From: Clostridia bacterium
Lineage (GTDB): Bacteria; Bacillota; Sulfobacillia; RBS10-35; JADGHG01
NCBI GenBank assembly: GCA_019689585.1
Contig: JADGHG010000003.1
Span: forward strand, 1 to 52,376
Direction of reading: 5' to 3'
Length of the DNA: 52,376 bases
The notes under the pieces were generated by a model. The model searched no databases, was not told where the DNA came from, and worked only from the letters and a program-made list of their open reading frames with translations. Shown here piece by piece: positions 1-8,978 of this stretch. A program made the position numbers and the translations under genes. Positions within the stretch are counted from its first letter, which is position 1; every line of letters starts with the position of its first letter.

Positions 1-128
1 ACAAGGTGCCGCGCATCTACGAGTTCCGCGCCGAGCTGCCGAAGAGCATGGTCGGCAAGGTGCTGCGCCGCGTTCTCCTGGAGGAGGAGAAGGCGCGGCG
101 GGCCGAGGGGCGCGCCTCGTCGGGCTGA
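1..128 (+). CDS. AMP-binding acyl-CoA ligase, C-terminal end (partial)
   Basis: The last 41 codons of a gene that begins before the window; the reading frame starts at base 3. The residues PKSMVGKVLRR match the C-terminal mobile domain of adenylate-forming acyl-CoA synthetases, where the Lys in the GK(V/I)LRR motif contacts the acyl-adenylate. A charged tail follows. The protein probably activates a fatty or other carboxylic acid as its CoA ester, but the substrate cannot be read from this fragment. The family is clear and the exact enzyme is open. Confidence 0.8.
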   Translation, partial: KVPRIYEFRAELPKSMVGKVLRRVLLEEEKARRAEGRASSG

Positions 129-231
129 GGCGGACCCGGTGCGCGGCGGCGCGGGGCGCCCGGCCGCCCGGCCGCAGGGCAGGGCCCGGGCGCCCTGGCG
201 TTCGCGGGGCCACGCCGGGTGCCTGCCCCGG

Positions 232-1110
232 TCAGCGCCGCGGACGCGGCCTGAGCGCGCCGAGGATGAGCCGGTCGCGCAGCCGCGTGGGAAGGCGGCG
301 GAGGAGGAGCGTCTCCCGCGCGCGCGCCGGCGGGGCCACGAGGTAGCGGGCGCGCGGCCTGGGGCTCGTGAGGGCGTGGACGACGGCCTCCGCGACCCGC
401 TCCGGCGCAATGCCGCGCTCGCCCGCGCGGAGCGCCGCGCGCATCGTCCGCTCGATCATCTCCCGGTAGGGGGCGACGGCCTCGGGCGGCGCCGCTTCGA
501 ACCAGCGGCGCGCGCGCTCGACCGACTTCGACCAGATGGGCGTCGCGACCGACCCCGGCTCGACGATCGAGACGGCGACCCCGAAGGGCGCGAGCTCGAC
601 GCGGAGCGTGTCCGCCATCGCCTCCAGCGCGAACTTCGAAATCGAGTAGGGGCCGAGGAAGGGGAGCGCGACGAGGCCCGACATCGAGCCCATGAGGACG
701 ATCCGGCCCCGCGTGCGGCGGAGGAGCGGGAGGAAGGCCTGCGTCACGAGGAGCTGGCCCGTGACGTTGACGTCCAGCTGGTCGCGGAACTCGGCGGCCG
801 GGACGAGCTCGAGCGGGCCGCCGACCGCGACGCCGGCGTTGTTCACGAGCGCGAACGCGGCCGGGCCGCCGCCCAAAGACCGGCCGTCGCGCGCGTCGCC
901 GAGGGCCGCCTCGACCGCGCGCGCCGCTTCGCGCACCGCGGCCTCGTCGCGCACGTCGGCCACGACCGGCTCGAAGCCGTCGGCCCGCACCGCCTCCGCC
1001 GCCTCTTGCGAGCGGACGCCGGCGAAGACGCGGAAACCGCGCGCGCCGAGCGCAAGGGCCACGGCGCGCCCGATGCCGCTTCCCGCACCTGTCACGAAGG
1101 CTGCGCGCAC
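232..1110 (-). CDS. Short-chain dehydrogenase/reductase (SDR)
   Basis: A 292-residue classical SDR. The N-terminal TGAGSGIG motif is the Rossmann cofactor loop. NNAG is seen near residue 100, a Ser in MGSMSG and a YSISK motif give the catalytic Ser-Tyr-Lys, and PGSVATP follows. The GTG start at 1110 is chosen because GGGGAGAGGA sits just upstream and the glycine motif follows at once; the frame is open further upstream but with no SDR-like sequence. The C-terminal 60 residues are basic and Arg/Leu rich, as in retinol-dehydrogenase-like SDRs (COG0300). The substrate is unknown. It lies 38 bp downstream of the flavoenzyme gene on the same strand, so the two may be co-transcribed. Confidence 0.85.
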   Translation of the reverse strand: MRAAFVTGAGSGIGRAVALALGARGFRVFAGVRSQEAAEAVRADGFEPVVADVRDEAAVREAARAVEAALGDARDGRSLGGGPAAFALVNNAGVAVGGPLELVPAAEFRDQLDVNVTGQLLVTQAFLPLLRRTRGRIVLMGSMSGLVALPFLGPYSISKFALEAMADTLRVELAPFGVAVSIVEPGSVATPIWSKSVERARRWFEAAPPEAVAPYREMIERTMRAALRAGERGIAPERVAEAVVHALTSPRPRARYLVAPPARARETLLLRRLPTRLRDRLILGALRPRPRR

Positions 1111-1148
1111 GTCCTCTCCCCTCGACCCCCGATGCCGGCCGGGCCGGG

Positions 1149-2381
1149 CTAGCCGTCGCCCGACGACGCGCCCGCCCAGGCCGGCTCGCCGCCCGCGACG
1201 ACGAGCGAGCGGTCGACGTCGGCGATCCTCGCGCGCCCGGCCAAGCCGAGCGTCAGGTCGAGGTCGGCGAGGAGGTTGCGCAGGAGCCTTCGCACCCCCG
1301 CCTCGCCCGCGACCGCCATGGCGTAGAGATAGGGCCGGCCGACCCCCACGGCGCGCGCCCCGAGGGCGAGCGCCTTCAAGACGTCGGCGCCCCGGCGGAT
1401 TCCCCCGTCGAAGAGCACGACTGCCCGTCCGCCCACGCGTTCGGCCACGGCGGGCAGGGCGTCGAGGGCGGCGAGGGCGCCGTCGACCTGGCGACCGCCG
1501 TGGTTGCTCACGACGACGCCGTCGGCCCCGAGGGCGACGGCGCGCTCGGCGTCGTCGGGGTGGAGGACGCCCTTCACGAGGAGCGGCCGGCGCCAGCGTT
1601 CGCGCACGAAGGCGAGGTCGTCCCACGTGAAGGCGGGGTTGACGTACACGGAGAGGAACTCGGCGACGGCGGCCTTCGGATCCTCCTCGGGCGGCTTGGC
1701 GAGACGGGCGCGGAAGGCGGGGTCGCCGAGGTAGTTCGCGAGGCCTTCGCCCGTGAGGAACGGCAGGTAGCCGAGGCGGAGGTCGCGCTCGCGCCAGCCG
1801 AGCATCGTCGTGTCGACGGTGACGACGAGCGCCTCGTAGCTGGCCTTCTCGGCCCGCGCAAGGAGGCTCGCCGTCACCTCGCGGTCGCGCGCCGGGTAGA
1901 GCTGGAACCAGAGCGGCGCCTCGCCCGCCTCCGCCGCCACCTCTTCCAGTGGCTTGGACGAGACGGTGCTGAGGGCGAACGCGAGTCCGAGCGCCTTCGC
2001 CGCCCGGGCCGCGGCGAGTTCCGCGTCCGGGTGCACGATCGACTGGACGCCGACCGGCGAGAGGTACACGGGGGCCGGCCAAGGCCGGCCGAAGACGTCG
2101 ACCGAGAGGTCGCGCCGGGAGACGTCGTTCAACATGCGCGGAACGATGCGCCAGCGGCGGAACGCCGCCCGGTTGGCCCAGGCGGTCGCCTCGCGCCCGG
2201 CCGCCCCTTCGACGTAGCCCCAGGCCCCCTCGTCGAGCACCGCCTCGGCGGCCTGGCGCCACTCGCGCGGCGAGACCGGCCAGCGGCCGTCGGCCAGCGC
2301 GCCCGGCCGCGCCACCCCCTCCGGGGCCCGGTTTCCGCCGAGGTAGATCTCCGTCTGCGCCTCGAGGCCGAAGTCCGCCAT
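1149..2381 (-). CDS. FMN-dependent alpha-hydroxy-acid oxidizing enzyme, lactate 2-monooxygenase-like
   Basis: A 410-residue flavoprotein of the FMN-dependent 2-hydroxy-acid dehydrogenase family. Visible motifs are [23 protein letters not shown] with the active-site His near residue 294, and [10 protein letters not shown] plus GVGRPYLY for FMN phosphate binding. The stretch [15 protein letters not shown], followed by an ANY..DP.F segment, is typical of lactate 2-monooxygenase, which turns L-lactate and O2 into acetate, CO2 and water, rather than of lactate oxidase or LldD. The ATG at 2381 follows GGCGGAGG. The physiological substrate could be another 2-hydroxy acid. It is divergent from thyA across about 200 bp in which I see nothing else. 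Confidence 0.82.
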   Translation of the reverse strand: MADFGLEAQTEIYLGGNRAPEGVARPGALADGRWPVSPREWRQAAEAVLDEGAWGYVEGAAGREATAWANRAAFRRWRIVPRMLNDVSRRDLSVDVFGRPWPAPVYLSPVGVQSIVHPDAELAAARAAKALGLAFALSTVSSKPLEEVAAEAGEAPLWFQLYPARDREVTASLLARAEKASYEALVVTVDTTMLGWRERDLRLGYLPFLTGEGLANYLGDPAFRARLAKPPEEDPKAAVAEFLSVYVNPAFTWDDLAFVRERWRRPLLVKGVLHPDDAERAVALGADGVVVSNHGGRQVDGALAALDALPAVAERVGGRAVVLFDGGIRRGADVLKALALGARAVGVGRPYLYAMAVAGEAGVRRLLRNLLADLDLTLGLAGRARIADVDRSLVVAGGEPAWAGASSGDG

Positions 2382-2581
2382 GCGACCGCACCTCCGCCCG
2401 CCGGAAGCTTCCAGACCGGATCTTCGCGGGCGGTGCCCGCGCCACCTCTCGCGCGGCCGGCGGGCGCAGGCGGCGCGCTGCGACACGCCCGGCGCTGGCG
2501 CCCGGGGCGAGGCTTTGGGTACGCTCGGGCCGTGGCCCGTCCGCGGCCGCTCGGCCCGGGGGGTGCGAGGGAGGCGCGACC

Positions 2582-3373
2582 GTGAAGCAGTACCTCGACC
2601 TCTGCCGGCGCATCCTCTCCGAGGGCGTGCCCTCGGACGACCGGACGGGGACCGGCACGCTGGCCGTCTTCGGCCATCAGATGCGATTCGACCTCGCCGC
2701 CGGCTTCCCGCTCGTGACGACGAAGCGCATCAACATCCGCGCCGTCATCCACGAGCTCCTCTGGTTTCTCAAAGGCGACACGAACGTGCGCTACCTCCAC
2801 GAGCGCGACGTCCACATCTGGGACCCCTGGGCCGGCGAGGACGGCGACCTGGGTCCGATCTACGGCAAGCAGTGGCGCCGTTGGGAGGCCGGAGGGCGCA
2901 CGATCGACCAGCTCGGCTGGGTCGTCGACGAGATCCGGAGGCGGCCGGACTCGCGCCGCCTCGTCGTCTCGGCCTGGAACCCGGCCGACCTCGACCGCAT
3001 GGCGCTCCCCCCCTGCCATACGCTCTTCCAGTTCCGCGTGCTCGCCGGCCGGCTCCACTGCCAGCTCTACCAGCGGAGCGCCGACGTCTTCCTCGGCCTC
3101 CCGTTCAACATCGCGAGCTACGCGCTCCTCACCATGATGGTCGCGCAGGTGACGGGGTACGAGCCGGGCGAGCTCGTCCACACGATCGGCGACGCCCACA
3201 TCTACCGGAACCACCTGGAGCAGGTGAAGCTCCAGCTCACGCGCGAACCGCGCCCCTTGCCGCGCATGATCCTGAACCCGGAGGTGCGGGATCTCGACGC
3301 GTTCCGCTTCGAGGACTTCACGCTCGTCGGCTACGACCCCCATCCGCATATCAAAGGCGAGATCTCCGTGTGA
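2582..3373 (+). CDS. thyA: Thymidylate synthase ThyA
   Basis: A 263-residue, full-length ThyA that methylates dUMP to dTMP using methylenetetrahydrofolate. The catalytic Cys145 lies in PPCHTLFQF. The N-terminal DRTGTGT loop, the [18 protein letters not shown] segment and the C-terminal [13 protein letters not shown], which closes the active site, are all present. GTG at 2582 is the start, preceded by GGGAGG seven bases upstream. No dihydrofolate reductase gene is adjacent, though thyA-folA pairs are common. Convergent with the EamA gene, 37 bp apart. Confidence 0.97.
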   Translation: MKQYLDLCRRILSEGVPSDDRTGTGTLAVFGHQMRFDLAAGFPLVTTKRINIRAVIHELLWFLKGDTNVRYLHERDVHIWDPWAGEDGDLGPIYGKQWRRWEAGGRTIDQLGWVVDEIRRRPDSRRLVVSAWNPADLDRMALPPCHTLFQFRVLAGRLHCQLYQRSADVFLGLPFNIASYALLTMMVAQVTGYEPGELVHTIGDAHIYRNHLEQVKLQLTREPRPLPRMILNPEVRDLDAFRFEDFTLVGYDPHPHIKGEISV

Positions 3374-3410
3374 CCCGGCCGCCGCGAGGTGGAGCTCACG
3401 CGGATCGGGC

Positions 3411-4430
3411 TCATCCGCCGCGCGCCCTGCCCGGCCGACGCCCGCTGCCCCTTCGCCCCCGAACGGCCAGGCCGCCCGCGCCTTCCGCGTCCGGCGGCTT
3501 CGACGTCGCCCGCAGGAAGCCGACGAGCCCCGCCAGGATGGCGGCGCCGCCCGCCGCCTCGGCCGCGGTCGGCAGCTCGCCCAGGACGAGCCAGGCGAGG
3601 AGCGTGGCGCCCACCGGTTCGCCCAGGTTGGTGACCGAGACGGTCGCAGCCGGCACGTGCTCGAGCGCCCAGTTGAAGAGCGTGTGTCCGAAGAGCGTCG
3701 GCACGACGGCCAGCGCCAAGAAGATCGCCCACTCGCGCGGGGGGTACGGGACGAGCGGCACGCCCGCCACCCGGGCGCCGAGCCCGAGGGCGACGGCCGC
3801 GAACGCGTACACCCAGGTCGTATAGGTCGCGTTGTCGAGGCGGCTCCGCAACCGGCGGCCGACCAGCATGTAGCCGGCGAGGCACGCGGCCCCGAGGAGC
3901 GCCAGGCCATCTCCGTAGAGGGCCGTCCCGCCGAGCGCGTAGTCTCCGCCGCCCACGATCGCCGTCCCCAAAAGCGCTACGCCCGCCGCGAGGTAGGCGG
4001 CGCGGGAAAGGGGCTCGTCCCCGAGCGGCACGGCCGCCGCCGCCACGAGGAGCGGGTGGCTCGAGACGAGCACGAGGGAGCTCGCGACGGTCGTGTAGCG
4101 GAGCGACGCGATCCAGCTCGTGAAGTGAAGGGCGAGCAAGAGGCCGCTCGCCGCCATGAGGGCCACATCGCGCGCCGCGGGCCACCGCGCGCGGGCCGCG
4201 GCCGGCCGCCCCGCGCGGGCGACCCCCGCCCCGCCGGCCGCCCGAGTGCGACCCCGGATCCCGGTGCCCGCGGCACTCGCGAGGACGGTCAGCGGCACCG
4301 CGAGCGCCAGCCGGTAAAAGGAGAGGACCACGGGCGGCGCGGACGAGAACCGGACGAAGATGCTCGCGAAGGAGACGGCGACGACGGCCGTCGCGAGCGC
4401 GAGAAGCACGCGGAGCGGCACGATCGCCAT
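3411..4430 (-). CDS. EamA/DMT-family transporter
   Basis: A 339-residue membrane protein with about ten hydrophobic helices in two EamA repeats. The first begins at VLLALATAVVAVSFASIFVR, and the second holds the YTTWVYAFAAVALG segment and a LGEPVGATLLAWLVLGE signature near the end. Members of the drug/metabolite transporter superfamily export amino acids, nucleosides or other small metabolites; no substrate can be named. The ATG at 4430 begins the first helix. A basic Arg/Gly-rich tail of about 35 residues follows the last helix. Probably the last gene of a minus-strand run with the ABC-F gene and the two-component genes. Confidence 0.85.
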   Translation of the reverse strand: MAIVPLRVLLALATAVVAVSFASIFVRFSSAPPVVLSFYRLALAVPLTVLASAAGTGIRGRTRAAGGAGVARAGRPAAARARWPAARDVALMAASGLLLALHFTSWIASLRYTTVASSLVLVSSHPLLVAAAAVPLGDEPLSRAAYLAAGVALLGTAIVGGGDYALGGTALYGDGLALLGAACLAGYMLVGRRLRSRLDNATYTTWVYAFAAVALGLGARVAGVPLVPYPPREWAIFLALAVVPTLFGHTLFNWALEHVPAATVSVTNLGEPVGATLLAWLVLGELPTAAEAAGGAAILAGLVGFLRATSKPPDAEGAGGLAVRGRRGSGRRPGRARGG

Positions 4431-4493
4431 CCCCCCGCAGGCCGCGCCGCGCCGGCGCCTCACGCGGGTGCGGCGCGGCGCGGCATCTCCAGG

Positions 4494-6071
4494 CTAGCCG
4501 AGGCTTCCGTCCGCCGAAAGCCGCACCTCGCGGGTGGCGACGGCCTCGCGAAAGGCGCGGTCGTGCGAGGCGAAGACGACCGTGCCGCGGAACGCCCGCA
4601 GCGCCCGCTCGAGGGCCTCCCGGCCGGGGAGGTCCAGGTGGTTGGTCGGCTCGTCGAGGAGCAGGAGATCCGGGACCGAGACGAGTGCGAGGCAGAGGGC
4701 GAGCCGCGTGCGCTCGCCGGGGCTCAGGGTCGCCGCCGGCCTCAGGGCGGCCTCGCCGGGGACGCCTAGGGCGGCGAGAAGCGTGCGGGCCGTGGCGGCG
4801 TCCGGCGCCCCCGCGGCGAGCACCTGCGCGACGGCGCTGCGGCCGGGGTCCACGGCGCCCTCTTGCCGGAAGTGCAAGACGCGCGCGGACGGCACGACGC
4901 GCACGCGCCCCGAGAGTCTTCCCGACCACGCCTCGCCGCCCTCGCCGTGCCCACCGCCCGACCGGAGGCGCTGCCCTCCGCCTTCGAGGAGCGCGCGGGG
5001 CGCGCCGGAAGCTACGGCGGCCAGGATGCGGATCAGCGTCGTCTTCCCGCTCCCGTTCGGCCCGACCAGCGCGAGCCGTTCGCCGCGCCGGATCTCGAGG
5101 CGCTCGACCCGGAGAGCCGGCCGGTCCGGACGCGCGCCCGAGGCCCGGCCGTCGTGCCCGCTCCGGGCGTCGCCCGCGTCGCGCGCGTCACACCCGCCGG
5201 CGGCTTCCGCGGTGTCGCCGTCCCCGTACCGGAACGTCACGCCCTCCAGCTGCGCGATCACCGGCGGCAGACTTCGCGCCGGGAGGAAGGAGAGGTCGAG
5301 GGGCGGCACCCGCCAGGGCTTCTCGACGCGCCCCGCCTCGTGGCGCGCAAGGCGCGTCTCGATCGCCTTCGCCCTGTCCATGGCCTTGGCGGCCCGCTTC
5401 TTCAGGTACGGGTTCCGCTCCCCGGCCTGGCGGTGGGCCCGCTCGGCCCAGACCGCCTGGCGGCGGGCCGCCTCGAGCAGCCGGCGCCGCTCGGCCTCCC
5501 ACGCCTCGTACCGCTCGGCCTGCTGCCGGCGCTCCGCCTCCCGCTGGGCGCGGTAGGCCGAGTAGTTGCCCGGGTACTCCCGCACCCGACCCCGGTCGAT
5601 CGCCAGGATGCGGCCGCAGACCGCGTCGAGGAGCGCGCGGTCGTGGGAGGCCAGCACGATCGTGCCGCGGAAGGCGAGAAGCCGCCGCGCGACCCAGTCC
5701 TGCACCTCCTCGTCCAGGTGGTTCGTCGGCTCGTCGAGGAGGAGGAGCGCCGGCTCCGCGGAGAGCAGCCGGCCCAAGCGGCGGCGCATCCGCTCGCCGG
5801 AACTCTCCCCCGCCCTCCCCTCCGCCGCGCCGGGACACTCGTCCGGCGCGGGCTCCTGCCGGAAGAACGCGATCGTAGGCCGACCGCCCACCCAGTGGAG
5901 GCAGCGCGGGGGCGCCTCGAGTTCGCCCGCGAGGACGCGCAGGAGCGTCGTCTTGCCGGCGCCGTTCGGGCCGATCAGCCCCACCCGGTCGCCCGCCGCG
6001 AGGTGGAAGGAGACGTCGCGGAGAAGCGGCTCGTCGCCGAAGGAAACGGAAAGGCCGCGCACGCGCAGCAT
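4494..6071 (-). CDS. ABC-F family ATPase
   Basis: A 525-residue soluble protein with two ABC ATPase domains and no membrane segments. Walker A motifs are GPNGAGKTT (near residue 35) and GPNGSGKTT. The two Walker B/D-loop motifs read LLLLDEPTNHLD. The second signature is LSPGERTRLAL; the first is the degenerate SSGERMRRRL. Between them lies an Arg/Glu-rich helical linker. ABC-F proteins act on the ribosome (translation factors or antibiotic protection) and are not transporters. The linker is ordinary in length, so resistance cannot be told from housekeeping. The ATG follows AGGGAGGACGAGCG. It lies 83 bp downstream of the histidine kinase. Confidence 0.92.
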   Translation of the reverse strand: MLRVRGLSVSFGDEPLLRDVSFHLAAGDRVGLIGPNGAGKTTLLRVLAGELEAPPRCLHWVGGRPTIAFFRQEPAPDECPGAAEGRAGESSGERMRRRLGRLLSAEPALLLLDEPTNHLDEEVQDWVARRLLAFRGTIVLASHDRALLDAVCGRILAIDRGRVREYPGNYSAYRAQREAERRQQAERYEAWEAERRRLLEAARRQAVWAERAHRQAGERNPYLKKRAAKAMDRAKAIETRLARHEAGRVEKPWRVPPLDLSFLPARSLPPVIAQLEGVTFRYGDGDTAEAAGGCDARDAGDARSGHDGRASGARPDRPALRVERLEIRRGERLALVGPNGSGKTTLIRILAAVASGAPRALLEGGGQRLRSGGGHGEGGEAWSGRLSGRVRVVPSARVLHFRQEGAVDPGRSAVAQVLAAGAPDAATARTLLAALGVPGEAALRPAATLSPGERTRLALCLALVSVPDLLLLDEPTNHLDLPGREALERALRAFRGTVVFASHDRAFREAVATREVRLSADGSLG

Positions 6072-6154
6072 CGCTCGTCCTCCCTGGGATGCGGGATGTC
6101 AGCGGACGGCGACGCGGCGCCTCACTCGCAGCCTCCCCTCGCTACGCTGCTCTC

Positions 6155-7465
6155 TCACACCGACTGTAGCACGGCGTCCTCGGCCGCGGCGGGGAACACG
6201 CACACGAATCGGCTCCCCGGGCCGCCTTCGCGGCCCTCCACCCACACGCGGCCGTCGTGGCGCAGGACGACGTGCTTGACGATCGCGAGACCCAGACCCG
6301 TGCCGCCGGTCTCGCGGCTGCGCCCCTTGTCGACGCGGTAGAAGCGCTCGAAGATGCGGGTGCGGTCGGCGGGCGGGACGCCGATGCCCGTGTCCTCGAC
6401 GACGAGCCTCGCCCACGGGCGCCCGTCCAGCTCGACGACGTCCGTGCGCAGGCTGACCCGTCCGCCGGGCGGCGTGTACCTGGCCGCGTTGCTGAGGAGG
6501 TTGCCGATCACCTGCTGGATCTGGTCCGGGTCGCCCAGGGTGGGCGCCCGCTCGAGCCGGAGGTCGACCGCGAGGTTCCGTTCGCGGAAGAGGGGCTGCA
6601 TGCGCTCGTGCGCCTCCTGCACCTCAGCCGCGAGGTCGAGCGGCACCTGGTGGAACGGCGTCTCGAAACTCTCCAGGCGCGCGAGCGTCATCATGTCGTC
6701 GAGCAGCCGCACCATGAGCTGCACGTTGCGCACGATGTTCGCGAGGTAGCGCTGGCGCGGGTCGTCCTCGGGCCACTCCTCGGCCAGCGTGTCCGCGTAC
6801 CCCTGGATCGCGGTGAGCGGCGTGCGGAGCTCGTGCGAGGCATTGGCCACGAACTCGCGGCGCATCCGCTCGACCGCCCGGAGCTCCGTGACGTCGCGCA
6901 GCACCACGAGCAGGAACGGCCGATCGTCGCCCTTCGGCGTCCCGAGAGGTCGGATGCGCACTTCGTAGGTGCGGCTGCCGTCGTCGCGGACGTACTCCAC
7001 CACGCGCGGCTTCCCGTCGCGGCGGGCGTCGCCGAGGGCCCGGTCGACGTCGGCCCGCCGGAACACCTCGATGGCGTACTTGCCCGTGACCACGGGGGCG
7101 AGAGGGCTCCAGGCCTCGCGTACGCTGTGGTTCGCGTAGATCACGCGCCCCAGAGGGTCGAGGAGGATCACGCCGTCGTCGAGCCCGTCCAGCGTCCGCC
7201 GCATGCTCTCGAGGTCCTCGCGCGTCTCGTCCCAGTACAGGAGGAGCCCGCGCACGACCGCGGAGAGCTCGCGCGCGAGCCGCCCCGCGCCCGGTTTCTC
7301 CTCCCCCTCGGCGTCCAGGAAGGCGCGCCCGCGTTCGACAGCGAACGACGCGACGGAATGGATGGGCCACCAGCGGCCCCGCTCCGCGCGAACGCCGCAG
7401 GCGTACGCCAGCGCGGCGACCGCGAGAGCCCCCGCCGCGGCGACCGCGATCCCGAGGGCGCTCAC
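6155..7465 (-). CDS. PhoR-like sensor histidine kinase with PAS domain
   Basis: 436 residues. An N-terminal hydrophobic helix (about residues 1-24) anchors the protein and no extracytoplasmic loop is visible. A PAS domain covers about 90-195 (LDGLDDGVILLDPLGRVIYAN). HisKA has the phospho-accepting His211 in NASHELRTPL. The HATPase domain has NLLSNAARYT, DTGIGV, FYRVDKGRSR and GGTGLGLAI. With only one helix it resembles PhoR/WalK-type kinases that sense through PAS or partner proteins. The start overlaps the regulator's stop by 4 bases (ATGA), so the two are translationally coupled. Phosphate sensing is a guess. Confidence 0.93.
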   Translation of the reverse strand: MSALGIAVAAAGALAVAALAYACGVRAERGRWWPIHSVASFAVERGRAFLDAEGEEKPGAGRLARELSAVVRGLLLYWDETREDLESMRRTLDGLDDGVILLDPLGRVIYANHSVREAWSPLAPVVTGKYAIEVFRRADVDRALGDARRDGKPRVVEYVRDDGSRTYEVRIRPLGTPKGDDRPFLLVVLRDVTELRAVERMRREFVANASHELRTPLTAIQGYADTLAEEWPEDDPRQRYLANIVRNVQLMVRLLDDMMTLARLESFETPFHQVPLDLAAEVQEAHERMQPLFRERNLAVDLRLERAPTLGDPDQIQQVIGNLLSNAARYTPPGGRVSLRTDVVELDGRPWARLVVEDTGIGVPPADRTRIFERFYRVDKGRSRETGGTGLGLAIVKHVVLRHDGRVWVEGREGGPGSRFVCVFPAAAEDAVLQSV

Positions 7466-8148
7466 GGTTCCTCGGACCTCAGCCGGTAGCCGACGCCGCG
7501 CACGGTCTCGATCAGGCCCTCGATGCCGGCCGCCGCCAGCTTCGAGCGGATATGACGGACGTGCACGTCCACCGTGCGCTCCTCCCCGACGAAGTCCGAC
7601 CCCCAGACGCGGTCGAGGATCTGGGCCCGGGACAAGACGGCCCCGGGGCGCTCCGCAAGCACGTGCAGAAGCCCGAACTCCATGGCGGTGAGCGGCACGA
7701 CGTCGCCGTCCACCTGCGCCAGCATCCGCACCGGGTCGAGCGACAGGCGTCCCACGCGCACCACGCCCGCGGACGGAGGGCGCGTGACGCGCCGGAGCAC
7801 CGCCCGCACGCGAGCCACGAGCTCACGGGGGCGGAAGGGTTTCACGACGTAGTCGTCGGCGCCCAGTTCCAGGCCGGCCACCTGATCCGCCTCGTCGGAG
7901 AGCGCCGTGAGGATCACGATGCCGACCGCCTCGCCCCGCTCGCGCAGGCGTCGGCAGAGGTCGAACCCATGCCCGTCGGGAAGCATGAGGTCGAGGACGA
8001 CGAGCTCCGGGCCCCACCGGGACACCAGCTCCCAGCCCTCCCGGGCGTCGCCCGCCGCCTTCACCTGGTAGCTGGCGCGCGTGAGGTGGTGACTCACGAG
8101 CTCCCGGATGTCCGCGTCGTCCTCGATCAAGAGGATCCTGCCGGGCAT
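7462..8148 (-). CDS. OmpR/PhoB-family response regulator
   Basis: 228 residues. The receiver domain has acidic DD at 10-11, phospho-acceptor Asp53 in VVLDLMLPDG, and Lys in VVKPF. The C-terminal winged helix (about 125-228) has LTAMEFGLL and TVDVHVRHIRSKL, which contact DNA, and ends in the usual VRGVGYRLR. It partners the downstream kinase, with which it overlaps. It is transcribed divergently from a second two-component system across a 140-bp intergenic region that holds repeat structures. Confidence 0.95.
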   Translation of the reverse strand: MPGRILLIEDDADIRELVSHHLTRASYQVKAAGDAREGWELVSRWGPELVVLDLMLPDGHGFDLCRRLRERGEAVGIVILTALSDEADQVAGLELGADDYVVKPFRPRELVARVRAVLRRVTRPPSAGVVRVGRLSLDPVRMLAQVDGDVVPLTAMEFGLLHVLAERPGAVLSRAQILDRVWGSDFVGEERTVDVHVRHIRSKLAAAGIEGLIETVRGVGYRLRSEEP

Positions 8149-8179
8149 GCGCGCTCACCCCTTTGGAATGCCGACGACA

Positions 8180-8203
8180 GCTCATGTTCATTAAGCCATG
8201 AGC
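8180..8203. promoter_or_regulatory. Inverted repeat in the divergent two-component intergenic region
   Basis: GCTCATG and its exact complement CATGAGC are separated by 10 bases, a perfect 7-bp dyad. It lies 32 bp upstream of the minus-strand regulator start and about 85 bp upstream of the plus-strand regulator. A dyad here could be an operator or the hairpin of a short leader. Function is inferred from position only. Confidence 0.4.
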
Positions 8204-8238
8204 CCTATCGTCGGATCCCGACCTGCGTGCTCCCGGCC

Positions 8239-8255
8239 CTCATCAGGTTCTCATC
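8239..8255 (+). promoter_or_regulatory. 11-bp-phased direct repeat, candidate response-regulator site
   Basis: CTCATC occurs at 8239 and again at 8250, exactly 11 bases apart, each followed within a few bases by an AGG. OmpR-family regulators bind tandem sites one helical turn apart. The repeats lie about 34-50 bp upstream of the regulator ATG, with a weak -10-like TATCCT at 8265-8270. A similar 11-bp repeat precedes the secreted acidic protein gene after this operon. Confidence 0.4.
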
Positions 8256-8288
8256 CCAGGACGGTATCCTTACGGGTTGGTGAGCCTC

Positions 8289-8978
8289 ATGCCCCTCGGG
8301 AGGATCCTCGTCGTCGAGGACGAGCCCTCGCTGGCCCGCTACCTCCAGATGGAGCTGGAGCACGAAGGCTACCGGTGCCGAATGGCCCATTCCGGCCCTC
8401 TGGCGCTGCAGCTCGCGCAGGCCGAAGCCTTCGACCTCGTGCTTCTCGACCTGATGCTGCCGGACCTCGACGGCCTGGAGGTCTGCCGGCGCCTCCGCCG
8501 CGCGAGCGATGTGCCGATCATCATGATCACCGCACGAGACGCCGTCGCCGACAGGATCGCGGGTCTCGACACCGGAGCCGACGACTACCTCACCAAACCC
8601 TTCGCCATCGAGGAGCTGCTGGCCCGCATGCGCGCCGTGGTGCGCCGCCGCGAGCGAAGCGCGCCTTCGACCGAGACGGCTGTGCTCGCGGTCGGCGCTC
8701 TCCGACTGAGCCCCGCCACCCGCGAGGTTCGCTGCGCCGAAAGAGTCATCGCCCTGACGAAACGCGAGTTCGATCTGCTCGAATACCTCATGGAGAACGC
8801 CGGTCGGGTCTGCAACCGGGACCAGATCATGGCCGCCGTCTGGGGATACGATTCCGAGGCGGAGACGAACGTCGTGGACGTCTACGTCCGTTACCTCCGG
8901 AGGAAACTGGGCCGGTGCGCCGGGTTCCTGCGGACGGTGCGGGGCGTCGGTTACCTCTTGCGAGAAGACGGTGCATGA
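8289..8978 (+). CDS. OmpR-family response regulator
   Basis: 229 residues from the ATG at 8289. The receiver has ED at 10-11, phospho-acceptor Asp54 (LVLLDLMLPD), a Thr in ITARD and Lys in LTKPF. The winged helix ends in RTVRGVGYLLRE. GGTGAG four bases before the ATG supports this start; in-frame TTG (8277) and GTG (8280) starts add four or three residues and cannot be excluded. The stop overlaps the kinase start by four bases (ATGA). Confidence 0.93.
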   Translation: MPLGRILVVEDEPSLARYLQMELEHEGYRCRMAHSGPLALQLAQAEAFDLVLLDLMLPDLDGLEVCRRLRRASDVPIIMITARDAVADRIAGLDTGADDYLTKPFAIEELLARMRAVVRRRERSAPSTETAVLAVGALRLSPATREVRCAERVIALTKREFDLLEYLMENAGRVCNRDQIMAAVWGYDSEAETNVVDVYVRYLRRKLGRCAGFLRTVRGVGYLLREDGA

